The translations under genes were made by a program, and so were the position numbers. A stretch of 48,379 bases of DNA from positions 1 through 48,379 of the forward strand of contig CAKURL010000011.1 in the NCBI GenBank assembly GCA_934675685.1, given 5' to 3'. Every line of letters starts with the position of its first letter. Position 1 is the first letter of the stretch. The notes below the pieces were generated by a model, which did not search any database, was not told the origin of the DNA, and was given only the letters and a program-made list of their open reading frames with translations. This stretch comes from an uncultured Candidatus Melainabacteria bacterium (GTDB lineage: Bacteria; Cyanobacteriota; Vampirovibrionia; Gastranaerophilales; Gastranaerophilaceae). Below, one piece after another: positions 8,260-17,183 of the stretch.

Positions 8260-8910
8260 ATGCTATTAGATTTGATTGAAAATAGAAAAAGCGTTAGGGA
8301 ATATCAAGAAAAGCAAATTCCAGATGAAACTTTAGAAAAAATCTTGAAAGCAGGCTATTTAGCGCCTTCTTGGATGAATAGCCAACCTTGGAAATTTATT
8401 CTTGTTCAAAATAAAGAAACAAAAGAATTGTTATCCGAACTTTCTTCTTTTCAGCCCCATGTTAAGCTTGCGCCTTCTGTAATCGTTTGCGTTGCGGACA
8501 AAAATGCTTGGGGGAAAGAAGAATTTGGAGAAGTCTTAGCAAAAAAAGGAATAGGCCCTGAAGGAATTGAAAAAATTTTTCAAAAACCTATGCTATATCC
8601 GCCTTTGGGAGGGGACAAAAACACTCTTATGCGCTCATTGGAGCAAGTGACCTATGCTGTTTCTTTTATGCTTTTAGAAGCGAAAGAGTTGGGTGTGGAT
8701 TCTTGCGTGATTGGAGCGATTTCGAACGAAGCTACGGTAATTAAAGAAGAAATAGTGAAAAAAGTGAATGAAAAGCTTAATTTAAAAGATGGCGAAGTCA
8801 TAATCACAATGCTCACTTTGGGCTTTGCAAAACAAGAAGAAGCTCCAAACAAACAAAGAAAAGATTTTAATAAAATCGTCTTTAGAGAAAAATTAGGACA
8901 AAATTTTTAA
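8260..8910 (+). CDS. Nitroreductase family FMN-dependent oxidoreductase
   Basis: A 216-residue member of the NfsA/FRP-type flavin fold. RKSVRxY (ENRKSVREYQ) near the N-terminus binds FMN phosphate, and LAPSWMNSQPWKFILV is the second typical FMN contact. GVDSCVIGAI and the ITMLTLGFAKQEEAP C-terminal motif are also characteristic. Members reduce nitro groups, quinones or related compounds with NAD(P)H; the physiological substrate cannot be deduced. It is a single-gene unit with its own promoter and terminator, consistent with independent regulation. I see no unusual residue changes. Confidence 0.88.
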   Translation: MLLDLIENRKSVREYQEKQIPDETLEKILKAGYLAPSWMNSQPWKFILVQNKETKELLSELSSFQPHVKLAPSVIVCVADKNAWGKEEFGEVLAKKGIGPEGIEKIFQKPMLYPPLGGDKNTLMRSLEQVTYAVSFMLLEAKELGVDSCVIGAISNEATVIKEEIVKKVNEKLNLKDGEVIITMLTLGFAKQEEAPNKQRKDFNKIVFREKLGQNF

Positions 8911-8934
8911 GTTTTTTTCTTAACATAAATTCAT

Positions 8935-8970
8935 AAAACCCCTGAAAGCCAATGGAATTCAGGGGTTTTT
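8935..8970 (+). terminator. Intrinsic terminator after the nitroreductase gene
   Basis: AAAACCCCTGAA (8935-8946) pairs with TTCAGGGGTTTTT (8958-8970), with an 11-base loop and T-run. The stem is A/T-flanked on both sides and could work in either direction. Confidence 0.85.
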
Positions 8971-9045
8971 ATTATGAAGAAATGTAAACATAAACTCAAT
9001 TTTTTAAATTCATCTTAACATTTCTTTATATAAGGGTTGAAAAAT

Positions 9046-9085
9046 AATATATCCAATGATATATTAAAGATATACAAAGTATATC
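9046..9085. promoter_or_regulatory. Two adjacent perfect palindromes upstream of the sigma factor gene
   Basis: AATATATC-CAAT-GATATATT (9046-9065) and GATATAC-AAA-GTATATC (9069-9085) are perfect inverted repeats separated by three bases and sharing a GATATA core. They lie about 115 bases before the sigma factor start. Tandem operator half-sites for a dimeric regulator are a reasonable reading, but in AT-rich DNA chance is also possible. Nothing else is recognised in 8971-9198 apart from AT-rich promoter-like DNA. Confidence 0.35.
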
Positions 9086-9198
9086 CTATTAAAAAATTTA
9101 AACTCTCTTTAAAAAGATAAATTAGTAAAGTTCGCGTATATAAAAGCCTAGAAAAACTGTCTTTCAAGGGCTTAATTAGTGTTGCAAAGGGGCAAATT

Positions 9199-10005
9199 AT
9201 GAAAAATTTAAAACAAGAAAACATCGAAATCTCTGAAACCGAATTGATTTTGAAAGCAAAACAAGGCGACATCTATTCAAGAAATTTGTTAATTGAAAAC
9301 AATATCCCATTAATCAAAAAAATTGCGCTAAAGACAATAAAAACAAGCACTTTATCTACTTCTGACTTAATCCAAGAAGGGATTTTTGGGCTCATCACGG
9401 CTTTAGAAAAATTTAACCCTTCCTTGGGTTTTAAGTTTTCGACTTATGCTTCTTGGTGGATAAAGCAAGCGATGTTTAAAGCAATTTCTCAACAATGCTA
9501 TGCCTATAATATCCCCGTTTATATCCAAGAAACCCTTTCTCGCTACAACAAAACAAAACAAGAAATGGAAAAAGAAAATAATAAAGAAGTCACAAAATCG
9601 CAGGTTGCAAAAAAAATGGAAATTTCAGAAGAAAAAATCAACACTTTTTTAAATGTCTATACTAAAGCTTTGTCCATCGAACAAGGGATTATAAACACGA
9701 GCAACAAAGAATTGACCCTAGGGGAAGTCATAGAAGACGAAAAACAAAATGTCGAAAAAATGGCAATTGATGAAGAGCTTAAAAAAGACATCAAAAATGC
9801 TTTGAATAATTTAAAAGAAAAAGAAAAAAATGTCGTAATTTTGCGCTTTGGCTTGAGCGAATATGGCGAAAAGAAAACCCTAGAAGAAATCGGCAAAAGC
9901 TATGGTGTTACAAAAGAATGCATTAGACAAATCGAAAAAAGAGCTTTGAAAAAAATCTCAAGCCAAGACTTTTTGAGAAATTCTTTGTGCGCTTATATTC
10001 GCTAG
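9199..10005 (+). CDS. Alternative sigma-70 family RNA polymerase sigma factor
   Basis: A compact sigma factor of 268 residues. Region 2 is seen as LLIENNIPLIKKIALK, SDLIQEGIFGLITALEKFNP and FKFSTYASWWIKQAM, the core binding and -10 recognition helix. Region 3 follows (IPVYIQETLSRYNK). Region 4 contains LKEKEKNVVILRFGL and a helix-turn-helix KTLEEIGKSYGVTKECIRQI for -35 recognition. Region 1.1 is absent, so this is a group 2/3 alternative sigma rather than the housekeeping RpoD. GGGGCA lies before the ATG. The paired palindromes upstream may regulate it. No anti-sigma gene is adjacent. Confidence 0.93.
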   Translation: MKNLKQENIEISETELILKAKQGDIYSRNLLIENNIPLIKKIALKTIKTSTLSTSDLIQEGIFGLITALEKFNPSLGFKFSTYASWWIKQAMFKAISQQCYAYNIPVYIQETLSRYNKTKQEMEKENNKEVTKSQVAKKMEISEEKINTFLNVYTKALSIEQGIINTSNKELTLGEVIEDEKQNVEKMAIDEELKKDIKNALNNLKEKEKNVVILRFGLSEYGEKKTLEEIGKSYGVTKECIRQIEKRALKKISSQDFLRNSLCAYIR

Positions 10006-10065
10006 TATTTTGGCTCTTTTGGTTTTTTGATGTAAAATCTTCTTATAACTTTAAAGGAAAGAATA

Positions 10066-11322
10066 ATGGAAGATTTTGAAAAAAAAGCTAAAGATATAGT
10101 CGATTGCGCGCAAGAAAATTGCGAAAGCATATTCAAAAAAATCGACGAAATTGCAGAATATAATCAAAAAAAAGTTTTAAGAGCTTTTAACAAAAATAAA
10201 ATCGGAGAAGAACATTTCTACACTGTAACGGGCTATGGCCACGACGACCTTGGCAGAGAAGCGCTAGATAAAGTGTTTGCGGACGTCTTTAGGGCGCAAA
10301 GCGCTATAGTGCGCCCGCATTTTGTCTCTGGGACGCATACTTTGGCTTGTGCACTATTTGGAAATTTAAAATATGGAGATAGATTGGTCTCTATTGCAGG
10401 CTCTCCTTATGACACAATGCAGCAAGTAATCGGCTCAAGAAAATGTGACGATTTTGACACAAGTTTGATAGCCAACGGCATAAAATATGACGAAATCCCT
10501 CTAAAAGACGGGCTCGAAGTTGATTTTGAAAATATTGAAAAATATCTTTTGCCCGACACAAAAATGGTCTTAATCCAGCGCTCAAGAGGCTATTCTTTAA
10601 GAAAGCCATTAGATATTTCGGCGATTGAAAAAATCATAAAAATCGTGAAAGCAAAAAATAAAGATATTATTTGCTTTGTTGATAATTGCTATGGCGAATT
10701 TATGGAAATGTATGAGCCCACTGAAGTGGGCGCAGACCTTGTCGCAGGAAGCTTGATTAAAAACCCGGGGGGCGGCATTGTGGAAGCTGGGGGCTATATT
10801 TTAGGCAAAAAAGAATATGTAGATAGAGCTGCTCGAAGGCTCACTGCCCCAGGGATAGGTTCCGAAGGGGGCGCTATGCACAACCAAACAAGAGTAATGC
10901 TTCAAGGCTTTTTTATGGCACCTTCCATTGTGGCTGGGGCTTATAAAGGGATTATGCTTGCTTCAAAGATTTTTGAGGACATGGGTTTTTCCACTTTCCC
11001 AAAAAGCCAAGACTTAAGGACAGATTTAATCCAAACAATCCAATTTACCTCTGAAAAAGAGCAACAAGCTTTCTGTACTATGGTTCAAAAAAATTCTCCG
11101 GTAGAGAGCTACTTGACCCCTATTCCAGACACAGTTCCGGGGTACGATTGCGATTTATTGATGGCAGGCGGAAGCTTCATCGAAGGCTCCACAATCGAGC
11201 TTTCTGCAGACGGCCCAGTCAGAGCTCCTTGGGCGATATATATGCAAGGCGGCTTGAGCTATTACCACGTCAAGATTGCTCTTATTGGAATTGTTGAAGA
11301 ACTGTTAAAATTGCGCTCATAA
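10066..11322 (+). CDS. PLP-dependent methionine gamma-lyase-like ('aluminium resistance') protein
   Basis: A 418-residue fold-type I PLP enzyme of the group annotated as cystathionine beta-lyase family protein involved in aluminium resistance. Motifs are RPHFVSGTHTLACALFGNL, VDNCYGEFME, and the probable PLP lysine in AGSLIKNPGGGI followed by EAGGYILG. TAPGIGSEGGAM and DGPVRAPWAIYMQGG are also typical of this group. The family is widespread in Cyanobacteria and Firmicutes; its true substrate is not established. TAAAAT at 10033-10038 is the likely -10, and AAAGGA lies eight bases before the ATG. It is probably cytosolic. Confidence 0.88.
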   Translation: MEDFEKKAKDIVDCAQENCESIFKKIDEIAEYNQKKVLRAFNKNKIGEEHFYTVTGYGHDDLGREALDKVFADVFRAQSAIVRPHFVSGTHTLACALFGNLKYGDRLVSIAGSPYDTMQQVIGSRKCDDFDTSLIANGIKYDEIPLKDGLEVDFENIEKYLLPDTKMVLIQRSRGYSLRKPLDISAIEKIIKIVKAKNKDIICFVDNCYGEFMEMYEPTEVGADLVAGSLIKNPGGGIVEAGGYILGKKEYVDRAARRLTAPGIGSEGGAMHNQTRVMLQGFFMAPSIVAGAYKGIMLASKIFEDMGFSTFPKSQDLRTDLIQTIQFTSEKEQQAFCTMVQKNSPVESYLTPIPDTVPGYDCDLLMAGGSFIEGSTIELSADGPVRAPWAIYMQGGLSYYHVKIALIGIVEELLKLRS

Positions 11323-11347
11323 TTATTAAAATCGTAGTTTTATAAAG

Positions 11348-11353
11348 TATAAT
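11348..11353 (+). promoter_or_regulatory. -10 hexamer of the lipoprotein gene, leaderless arrangement
   Basis: A perfect TATAAT followed by six bases and the ATG at 11360. There is no ribosome-binding site between them. Confidence 0.5.
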
Positions 11354-11359
11354 ATCAAT

Positions 11360-12031
11360 ATGAAGATAAAAAAGAATTTTTTAAAAAGAACTTTAGAAAG
11401 TTTTTTGGTTGTGGCTTTTGCTTTGTTTTTGAGCGCATGTGCCACATCTAGCTACGTGGGCGCAGATTTTAATTCCGACAACATGCAAACTGTGAAAACA
11501 AACGAAGATTTCATGTTTGACGTTTATAAGAAAAATTTGGACAACATCAGCGCAAGGATTGGTATCTCAAAGACGACAATTCCAGAGATTTTGGCTATTT
11601 ATGTTCAAATAGATAACTTGTCTTATGAAACGCCATATATCTTCAAAGTGGACGATTTAAGAGTCTTTGGCGAAAATGGGGAGATAAAATTTATCCCAAG
11701 CGCAAACTATTTAAATATTTACCAAGCTGCAGAAGCGTCTTCTATGGCGGCTATGAGCTCAATTGCGCCAACACTTCAAAACATGACAGGCATGATGACA
11801 AATTATAATGAAGTCAACCAAACCATGATTCAAAACGCAAACCAAGAAAGCTCAAACAGCGCTTTTTCAAAGATGGAAGCAATAGGAAACCAAATTTCTA
11901 AGCACTCGATTAAATATTCTTCTACAATCTCGCCTAGAAAAAGCCAATATTTTTACTTTTTCATTGAAAACTTAGACGAATCTTTAATCAAAGTTGTGTA
12001 TCGAAATTTGGTTTACCAGTTTAAGTTCTAG
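11360..12031 (+). CDS. Predicted lipoprotein of unknown function
   Basis: A 223-residue protein with a basic N-terminus, a hydrophobic stretch (SFLVVAFALFLSACATSS) and a lipobox LSAC whose Cys is about residue 27, so it should be lipid-anchored after signal peptidase II cleavage. The mature part has a beta-rich section, then a Met/Ser/Asn-rich helical section (AASSMAAMSSIAPTLQNM), then a final beta segment with YFYFFIENLDESLIKVVYRN. I do not recognise a family. The promoter spacing predicts a leaderless transcript. It is convergent with the TPR gene, with a weak hairpin terminator between them. Confidence 0.8.
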   Translation: MKIKKNFLKRTLESFLVVAFALFLSACATSSYVGADFNSDNMQTVKTNEDFMFDVYKKNLDNISARIGISKTTIPEILAIYVQIDNLSYETPYIFKVDDLRVFGENGEIKFIPSANYLNIYQAAEASSMAAMSSIAPTLQNMTGMMTNYNEVNQTMIQNANQESSNSAFSKMEAIGNQISKHSIKYSSTISPRKSQYFYFFIENLDESLIKVVYRNLVYQFKF

Positions 12032-12060
12032 TTATTGGCAATAATTGTTTGGTTTTTGTC

Positions 12061-12097
12061 CCGTCAAGTGCGATAGTGATAAGACGGTTGTATTTTT
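12061..12097 (+). terminator. Weak terminator candidate between convergent genes
   Basis: CCGTC (12061-12065) can pair with GACGG (12083-12087) around a 17-base loop and is followed by TTGTATTTTT. The large loop lowers confidence. Confidence 0.4.
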
Positions 12098-12118
12098 GTG
12101 TATATTTGTCTTTGTAAT

Positions 12119-13906
12119 TTACATATATTGTTCAAAATCTTTTAAATCAATCTCGACGTCTTGGGTTCGATTTTCTTCGTCTTTTGAAATTTCTTCTTTA
12201 GGCTCTTCTTTTTGAATATTTTTTTCTTCCGGTTCTTCTTCGGGCTTAATTATTGCGCCTTCGTAGTCTTCGCCTGTCAAAAGCTTCAAATTGTGCTTTG
12301 CCTCTTTGTGGTCTGGGTCGTTGTCTATTGCTCTTTTGTAGAAGCGAATAGCGCGCTCGTAGTCGCCCACAAGCTCATAGCACAAAGCGAGGTTATATAA
12401 AGTGTCTGAATTTGTTGGGATAAATTTCAAGATTTCGTTGAATTGCTCAATCGCTTTTGCATATTCTAATTCTTTAGTCAAAGTAATTGCATAAGCAATT
12501 CTTGCTTTGATGTTAGTTGGGTCTATGTTAATCGCGTCATAAAAAGCAATTCTTGCGTTTTTGTTCGCACCCATTTCGTCATAAGCGCAGCCAAGAGCGA
12601 AATAATATTGCGTGTTTTGAGGCTTCAAAGCGACTGCGTGTTTGAAATATGAAATTGCGTCTTGGAAGCTTTTGATGTAATAGTTGCATTTTCCTAGTTG
12701 ATAATATACTTCGTCGTTTTCTTCGTCAAATTTCAAGGCTTCAAAGAATTTATCGAACGCATGGTTATAGTCTCCGTTGTCGAAGAGCTTTTGCGCCCAA
12801 GCGGCGATTAAATTAGAAATATATCTATTTATGATTTTACTTTGTTCGCTCGGCAAGACGTCTAACAATTTGTTATATAAATCAATCCCGGATTGGAATT
12901 CGCCAACTGCGCTATATGCTTGAGCCAAAGTAAAAAGGAAAGAAGTTTCTTGCGGATAGTTGAAAATCAGGTCTTTTAAGATGTTTATCACTTCTTCATA
13001 TTGATAGTTTTTTAACATGCAGTTGCAAAGCTCGTTTTGGTGGTATAGATAGTTTGCGCTGTCTTTTCCTTCGAGCTCGATTATTTTTTTATAAGTCTCA
13101 ATAGCTTCCGGCCATTGCTCTGTGATTGTGTAGATTTGAGCAATTTTTTGCAAAATTTCATAATCTTCTCCAACGGTCGAGATGATTTCTTGATAATATT
13201 TAAGACAATCTTTCCAGAATTTGTTTTTAAAAGCTAAATCCGCCAAAATCATCGTGATTTCGAGGTTGTCGGGCTGTGCTTTGTGGATATAATTATATTC
13301 ATCAAAAGCTTTTTCTAAGTCATTTGTTTTTATGTATAAATCTGCTAAAGAATACCTTAATTCCAAGATTTTTTCTTCGTCAATTTCGCCATCGACGAGC
13401 ATTTTGGTCATTTCAATTGCTTTTGGATAATTTTGAATTTCTTCATATAATTTAGCCAAAGCTTCAACTGCTTTGATGTTTCCGCTGTCGTAGAAAAGCA
13501 TTTGCTCATAAAGCTCGATTGCTCTGTTTTTTGGGCCATGTTCTAGGTAGTATTGGGCCAAAATTTCTTGAGAAGAGGTATCTGAAGGGGAAATCGCCAA
13601 GATTGCCTCATAGTGCATAATGGCCATATCCGTGTTTCCGCTTGCCATAAAAGATTGAGCTAAAATCCTTCTCAGCTCAACATCTCCATAATTTTTGGAC
13701 AATTCTCTTTGCGCAAACCTTTGAAGCTCGCTGTGGAGCCCTTCGTCAAAAAGCTGATAACACTTTTCAAGCGCATTTTCGACTTTCGGTTCTTGTTTGA
13801 TTTGTTTTTCGGTATTTTTTTGAATAGAACTCATCAAAAAAAGCGTGTATATCCAAGTAATTATTCCTGCAAATATTATAAGTCCAATAATTAGAAGAAT
13901 ATTCAT
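12119..13906 (-). CDS. Membrane-anchored tetratricopeptide repeat protein
   Basis: A 595-residue protein with one N-terminal membrane helix (MNILLIIGLIIFAGIITWIY) and then about a dozen TPR-like units across residues 45-540. Examples are MAIMHYEAILAISPSD, NYPKAIEMTKMLV, AISYFKHAVALKPQN and RAIRFYKRAIDNDPDHKEA. The C-terminus is strongly acidic (EEPEEKNIQKEEPKEE). The arrangement suggests a scaffold facing the cytoplasm or periplasm that assembles protein partners, but neither partner nor topology can be determined. Its spacing of 61 bases from the upstream GH13 gene suggests possible co-transcription. Confidence 0.85.
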   Translation of the reverse strand: MNILLIIGLIIFAGIITWIYTLFLMSSIQKNTEKQIKQEPKVENALEKCYQLFDEGLHSELQRFAQRELSKNYGDVELRRILAQSFMASGNTDMAIMHYEAILAISPSDTSSQEILAQYYLEHGPKNRAIELYEQMLFYDSGNIKAVEALAKLYEEIQNYPKAIEMTKMLVDGEIDEEKILELRYSLADLYIKTNDLEKAFDEYNYIHKAQPDNLEITMILADLAFKNKFWKDCLKYYQEIISTVGEDYEILQKIAQIYTITEQWPEAIETYKKIIELEGKDSANYLYHQNELCNCMLKNYQYEEVINILKDLIFNYPQETSFLFTLAQAYSAVGEFQSGIDLYNKLLDVLPSEQSKIINRYISNLIAAWAQKLFDNGDYNHAFDKFFEALKFDEENDEVYYQLGKCNYYIKSFQDAISYFKHAVALKPQNTQYYFALGCAYDEMGANKNARIAFYDAINIDPTNIKARIAYAITLTKELEYAKAIEQFNEILKFIPTNSDTLYNLALCYELVGDYERAIRFYKRAIDNDPDHKEAKHNLKLLTGEDYEGAIIKPEEEPEEKNIQKEEPKEEISKDEENRTQDVEIDLKDFEQYM

Positions 13907-13967
13907 ATATAAATAATATACCCTTTTTTGCCAAATTGTAAAGATGAAAAGGGGCGAAATGCACCCT

Positions 13968-16286
13968 TTATATCATCTTGTAGATTTTAAATTCTCCAGG
14001 GCGAAGCTCTTTAAATGTGATTTCTTTTGAAATATCGTTTTCTAAAGGCTTTTCCACCAACATGCATTTTTCGTTTTCGTCATATTCAAAATCAAAATAA
14101 GAAACAAGTTTTTTGTTTTTCTTTAATTTCACAATATTGTCTCTTGTGATTGTTCCTCTGACGTTTTTCTTTTCGATGTGGCCTGTTTCGTCTTGGACAT
14201 CTTTGATTTCGTTTGGTGAAAAATAGTTTGCAACAATCAAATATGTAGGTTGGTTTTTAGCTTTTTGGCTGTCGCCCACGATTTCCCAACAAACAAAGCC
14301 GTTTGGATTTTGCGCATGTAAGATTGCTTTTCCCGTGTTGATTAATTTATCGTGGCGCGCGAAATAGTCAATCGCGTTGAATTTTTCAAAGAAATTCCAA
14401 TCATAATTTCGAACCATCGAGACTTCTTTTGAGATAATTCTTTCGATACCCACTTTTGTGAAGCTTTCGTCTCCATCTATCAACAATGTTGGGCGAGGAG
14501 CAAATTTTCCCCCTGGGATAAATTTCATCTTAAACCATTTGAAAAGTGCTCCTTGAGCACCCAGTTGCCCTGGGTATTGGTTGATGTCTCTAAATTCGCC
14601 ATCTTGGTTATTATAACCCTTTAAAATAGATAAATATTTGTTTTTAGAAGAATTTTTTTGGTTATAAATAGAAAGTCTCAAATTGTCGTTTATGATTTGC
14701 TCAGGCGTTTTTGTGGATTGAGAAACAATGTCGTCGCCCCAAAGTACGTCAAATTTCATATCTTTATGATATTCCTTAAAATATCCGTCCCAGAGCATGT
14801 ATTCTGCTAAAGTCGCAAAATATGGAACTTTTTTCTTTAAAAGGCCGTTTACTTTACCCAAGACTTTAGATGGAATTCTATAGCTCAAAGGTTGCCCTTT
14901 TTTGTCTTGAGAAACTTCGTCCACTATGTGGTCAATGTGATCTACTCTAAAGCCGTCAAAGTTAAATTCTTTTTGGAGCTTTTGAGTGTAATTAATATAA
15001 AAATCAATAACGTCTGCGTTATATTTATTCAATTCAAAATGATAGAAATAAAATGGAGTTTGACAGTCTAAATTTGCAAAGTGTGTAACATCTTCGCCTT
15101 TGAAGTTATAATGCTTGAAGGTTGGGTATTTTGCCCCTTTAGACATTTTGTCGAACACAGGAACTCCAGCCGAGCACCATGCACCCCCTGGGTATGTCCA
15201 AAGCCCTTCTTTGATTAGGGTTGCTGTGATTTCGTCTTGGTTTTCGATATCCACTTCTGTTTTAATAGATTTTTTTGCGATTTTAGAGATAACATCTTCC
15301 ACTCTTTTTTGCAATTCATCTTGTTTTTGAGCAAAGCTCATTTTATAAGAAACTAAAATCTTATATTCATCTAAGTCGTGTTTAATTTCGTCTAAGATTT
15401 TTTGTTGAGTTGAAGAATATTTTTTGTTCGCCCCTTTTAGGTTTTCTATATAAGTTTTTTGAAGCGCCACGACGTCTTCGTCTTTATATTCTCTTTTTTG
15501 CATGATTTGGACAAAAAGCGCGTTTGCGTAGCCTGTTATGCTATTTATTAATTCATTTATATCAAGCCAGCGCGCGATATATGGGTTTGCTAAAACCATT
15601 TTTGAAAATCTTGCTGTTTGAGGAAGAATATCATATATCACAGGGTGGGAGCACAATTGCACAAATTCTATGAACAATTTCACTTGTTGAGTTGCGTCTA
15701 ACCCCAAGAATTTCAACAAATTGTCGTCTTGAAGCTTAGAAGAGATTGTGTTTGTTTTTGGCAAATATGCGCAATCAAATTCTCTTTCGAAAAATGGAAT
15801 TAAATATAAAATCGTAGAAGAAATTCCAAGTTCTTTGTTTCCTGTGGGCAAGCAGATGAGGCATTTTACCCAATCAATGAATTTTCCTGCGTTTTCTGTC
15901 GCGTTGCCGTCTCCTAAAGCGCTCAAGGACAAAAGCTTGATGTTGTTTCCTTCGTGGTAGAACCAGCTTGAGTCTTTTAAATTTTCTCTTGCTAAATAAG
16001 AAGAGTTTTTAAAATCTACGAATTTTTTGTCTTTAAAGACATTTGCTAAAGACAACTTTTCGATTAAACAAAATATAGTCTCTGCGTTCGTTAATTCTTG
16101 AAGCACTTTATATTGCGGATATGGAAGATATCCGAATTTTTTAATAGTTTTTTTAAAGTATTCTTTTCGCTCTTGTGGAATTTCGTCCACTTGATATATT
16201 TGACATAATTTTAACAACAAAACATTTAATTCTTCCGGTTTAAAATTAGCCGTGCAGTCGTTTTTCTTCGATAATAAATTCAACAT
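13968..16286 (-). CDS. GH13 alpha-amylase family glycoside hydrolase or glucanotransferase
   Basis: A 772-residue protein. The GH13 nucleophile motif is present as GFRVDHIDHIVDE, the acid/base region as TLAEYMLWDG, and the third carboxylate region as AIDYFARHDK. The barrel therefore occupies about residues 390-660, and the N-terminal 390 residues are an extra, mostly helical region I do not recognise. A C-terminal beta domain (LVEKPLENDISKEITF) is typical. No signal peptide is present, so the enzyme probably acts on intracellular glycogen-like glucan or maltosyl sugars. Exact reaction (hydrolysis, transfer or sucrose/trehalose use) is not clear. A hairpin covering its stop codon (13947-13969) may act as a weak terminator. 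Confidence 0.8.
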   Translation of the reverse strand: MLNLLSKKNDCTANFKPEELNVLLLKLCQIYQVDEIPQERKEYFKKTIKKFGYLPYPQYKVLQELTNAETIFCLIEKLSLANVFKDKKFVDFKNSSYLARENLKDSSWFYHEGNNIKLLSLSALGDGNATENAGKFIDWVKCLICLPTGNKELGISSTILYLIPFFEREFDCAYLPKTNTISSKLQDDNLLKFLGLDATQQVKLFIEFVQLCSHPVIYDILPQTARFSKMVLANPYIARWLDINELINSITGYANALFVQIMQKREYKDEDVVALQKTYIENLKGANKKYSSTQQKILDEIKHDLDEYKILVSYKMSFAQKQDELQKRVEDVISKIAKKSIKTEVDIENQDEITATLIKEGLWTYPGGAWCSAGVPVFDKMSKGAKYPTFKHYNFKGEDVTHFANLDCQTPFYFYHFELNKYNADVIDFYINYTQKLQKEFNFDGFRVDHIDHIVDEVSQDKKGQPLSYRIPSKVLGKVNGLLKKKVPYFATLAEYMLWDGYFKEYHKDMKFDVLWGDDIVSQSTKTPEQIINDNLRLSIYNQKNSSKNKYLSILKGYNNQDGEFRDINQYPGQLGAQGALFKWFKMKFIPGGKFAPRPTLLIDGDESFTKVGIERIISKEVSMVRNYDWNFFEKFNAIDYFARHDKLINTGKAILHAQNPNGFVCWEIVGDSQKAKNQPTYLIVANYFSPNEIKDVQDETGHIEKKNVRGTITRDNIVKLKKNKKLVSYFDFEYDENEKCMLVEKPLENDISKEITFKELRPGEFKIYKMI

Positions 16287-16496
16287 ACAATACCTCTATC
16301 CCTAATATAATTATTGTATCAAAAAAATTATTTCAATTCCCTAATGCTACAATTTCGTAATATTTGCCTGCTTAATCTTAAAATTAATTTTAAAATTAAG
16401 TTTTGTAACAATTTAAAAAAGATATGCAATTAAATACTGAGTATATACTTTATATATATGAGAGTAAAAATAAAACACGAGAAATTCTACTATATC

Positions 16497-16526
16497 CCCT
16501 CTTTCAGAAATGAAAAAGGGTTTTTT
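16497..16526 (+). terminator. Intrinsic terminator or attenuator upstream of ribH
   Basis: CCCTCTTTCA (16497-16506) pairs with TGAAAAAGGG (16511-16520) around a GAAA tetraloop with one mismatch, followed by six T. No annotated plus-strand gene precedes it, since the GH13 gene reads away. It must therefore end either a small transcript starting in 16320-16490 or antisense transcription. No FMN riboswitch core is visible. The rest of the 300-base gap is AT-rich, with TA-rich palindromic tracts near 16440. Confidence 0.6.
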
Positions 16527-16540
16527 CTTATTTATGTTTA

Positions 16541-16549
16541 TGTTAAAAT
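16541..16549 (+). promoter_or_regulatory. Extended -10 promoter of ribH
   Basis: TG-T-TAAAAT, located after the hairpin terminator, so ribH transcription starts downstream of it. AAAGGAG precedes the ATG at 16587. Confidence 0.6.
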
Positions 16550-16586
16550 CTAACTATAAACTTCAATTTAAAGGAGAATTTGAACT

Positions 16587-17075
16587 ATGGCTAATGTTTT
16601 TGAAGGTAACTTATATGCTCAAAAAAGCGATTTGAGATTTGCTATCGTGATTTCAAGATTTAACGATTTTATAGGCTCAAAGCTTTTAGAAGGCGCTCTT
16701 GATACTTTCAAAAGATTAAACATAAAAGAAGAAAATATTGATGTCGTTTGGGTTCCGGGGGCTTTTGAAATTCCTCTTGTCGCAAAATATATGGCAAATT
16801 CAAAAAAATATAACGCAATTGTGACCCTAGGCGCAATAATCAAAGGCTCCACAGACCATTATGACTTTGTTTGCGCAGAGCTTTCAAAAGGGATTGCAAC
16901 TGTTTCTATGCAATCTGGCGTTCCTGTTCTATTTGGAGTTTTGACGACAGACACAATAGAACAAGCAATCGAACGCGCAGGCACAAAAGCAGGAAACAAA
17001 GGCGCACAAGCAGCTCAAAGCGCAATTGAAATGGCAAACGTTATTTCTTGTGTTCAAGAAAAAATCAATCTTTAG
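16587..17075 (+). CDS. ribH: 6,7-dimethyl-8-ribityllumazine synthase
   Basis: Condenses 5-amino-6-ribitylaminouracil with 3,4-dihydroxy-2-butanone 4-phosphate in riboflavin synthesis; the family forms pentamers or 60-mers. The 162-residue protein has the expected length and carries VISRFNDFI, VVWVPGAFEIPLVA, LGAIIKGSTDHYDFVC (with the catalytic His), PVLFGVLTTDTIEQAIERAG and KGAQAAQSAIEM. It is alone here, without ribA/B, ribD or ribE. A clear ribosome-binding site and promoter precede it. Confidence 0.97.
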   Translation: MANVFEGNLYAQKSDLRFAIVISRFNDFIGSKLLEGALDTFKRLNIKEENIDVVWVPGAFEIPLVAKYMANSKKYNAIVTLGAIIKGSTDHYDFVCAELSKGIATVSMQSGVPVLFGVLTTDTIEQAIERAGTKAGNKGAQAAQSAIEMANVISCVQEKINL

Positions 17076-17183
17076 ATTTAGAAAAATTAAAAAATTTGCA
17101 CCAAAAGATTAATGCCCCGATAATGGAAAAGAAATATCATCTAAGTATAGACTTGATGACAAATTTATTGGGAGTATTTGGGA

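Noticed and set aside
16320..16586. FMN riboswitch before ribH
   Set aside because: The conserved FMN core (AGGGG... and GCGGTGAAATTC-like blocks) is absent; only a terminator hairpin is found.
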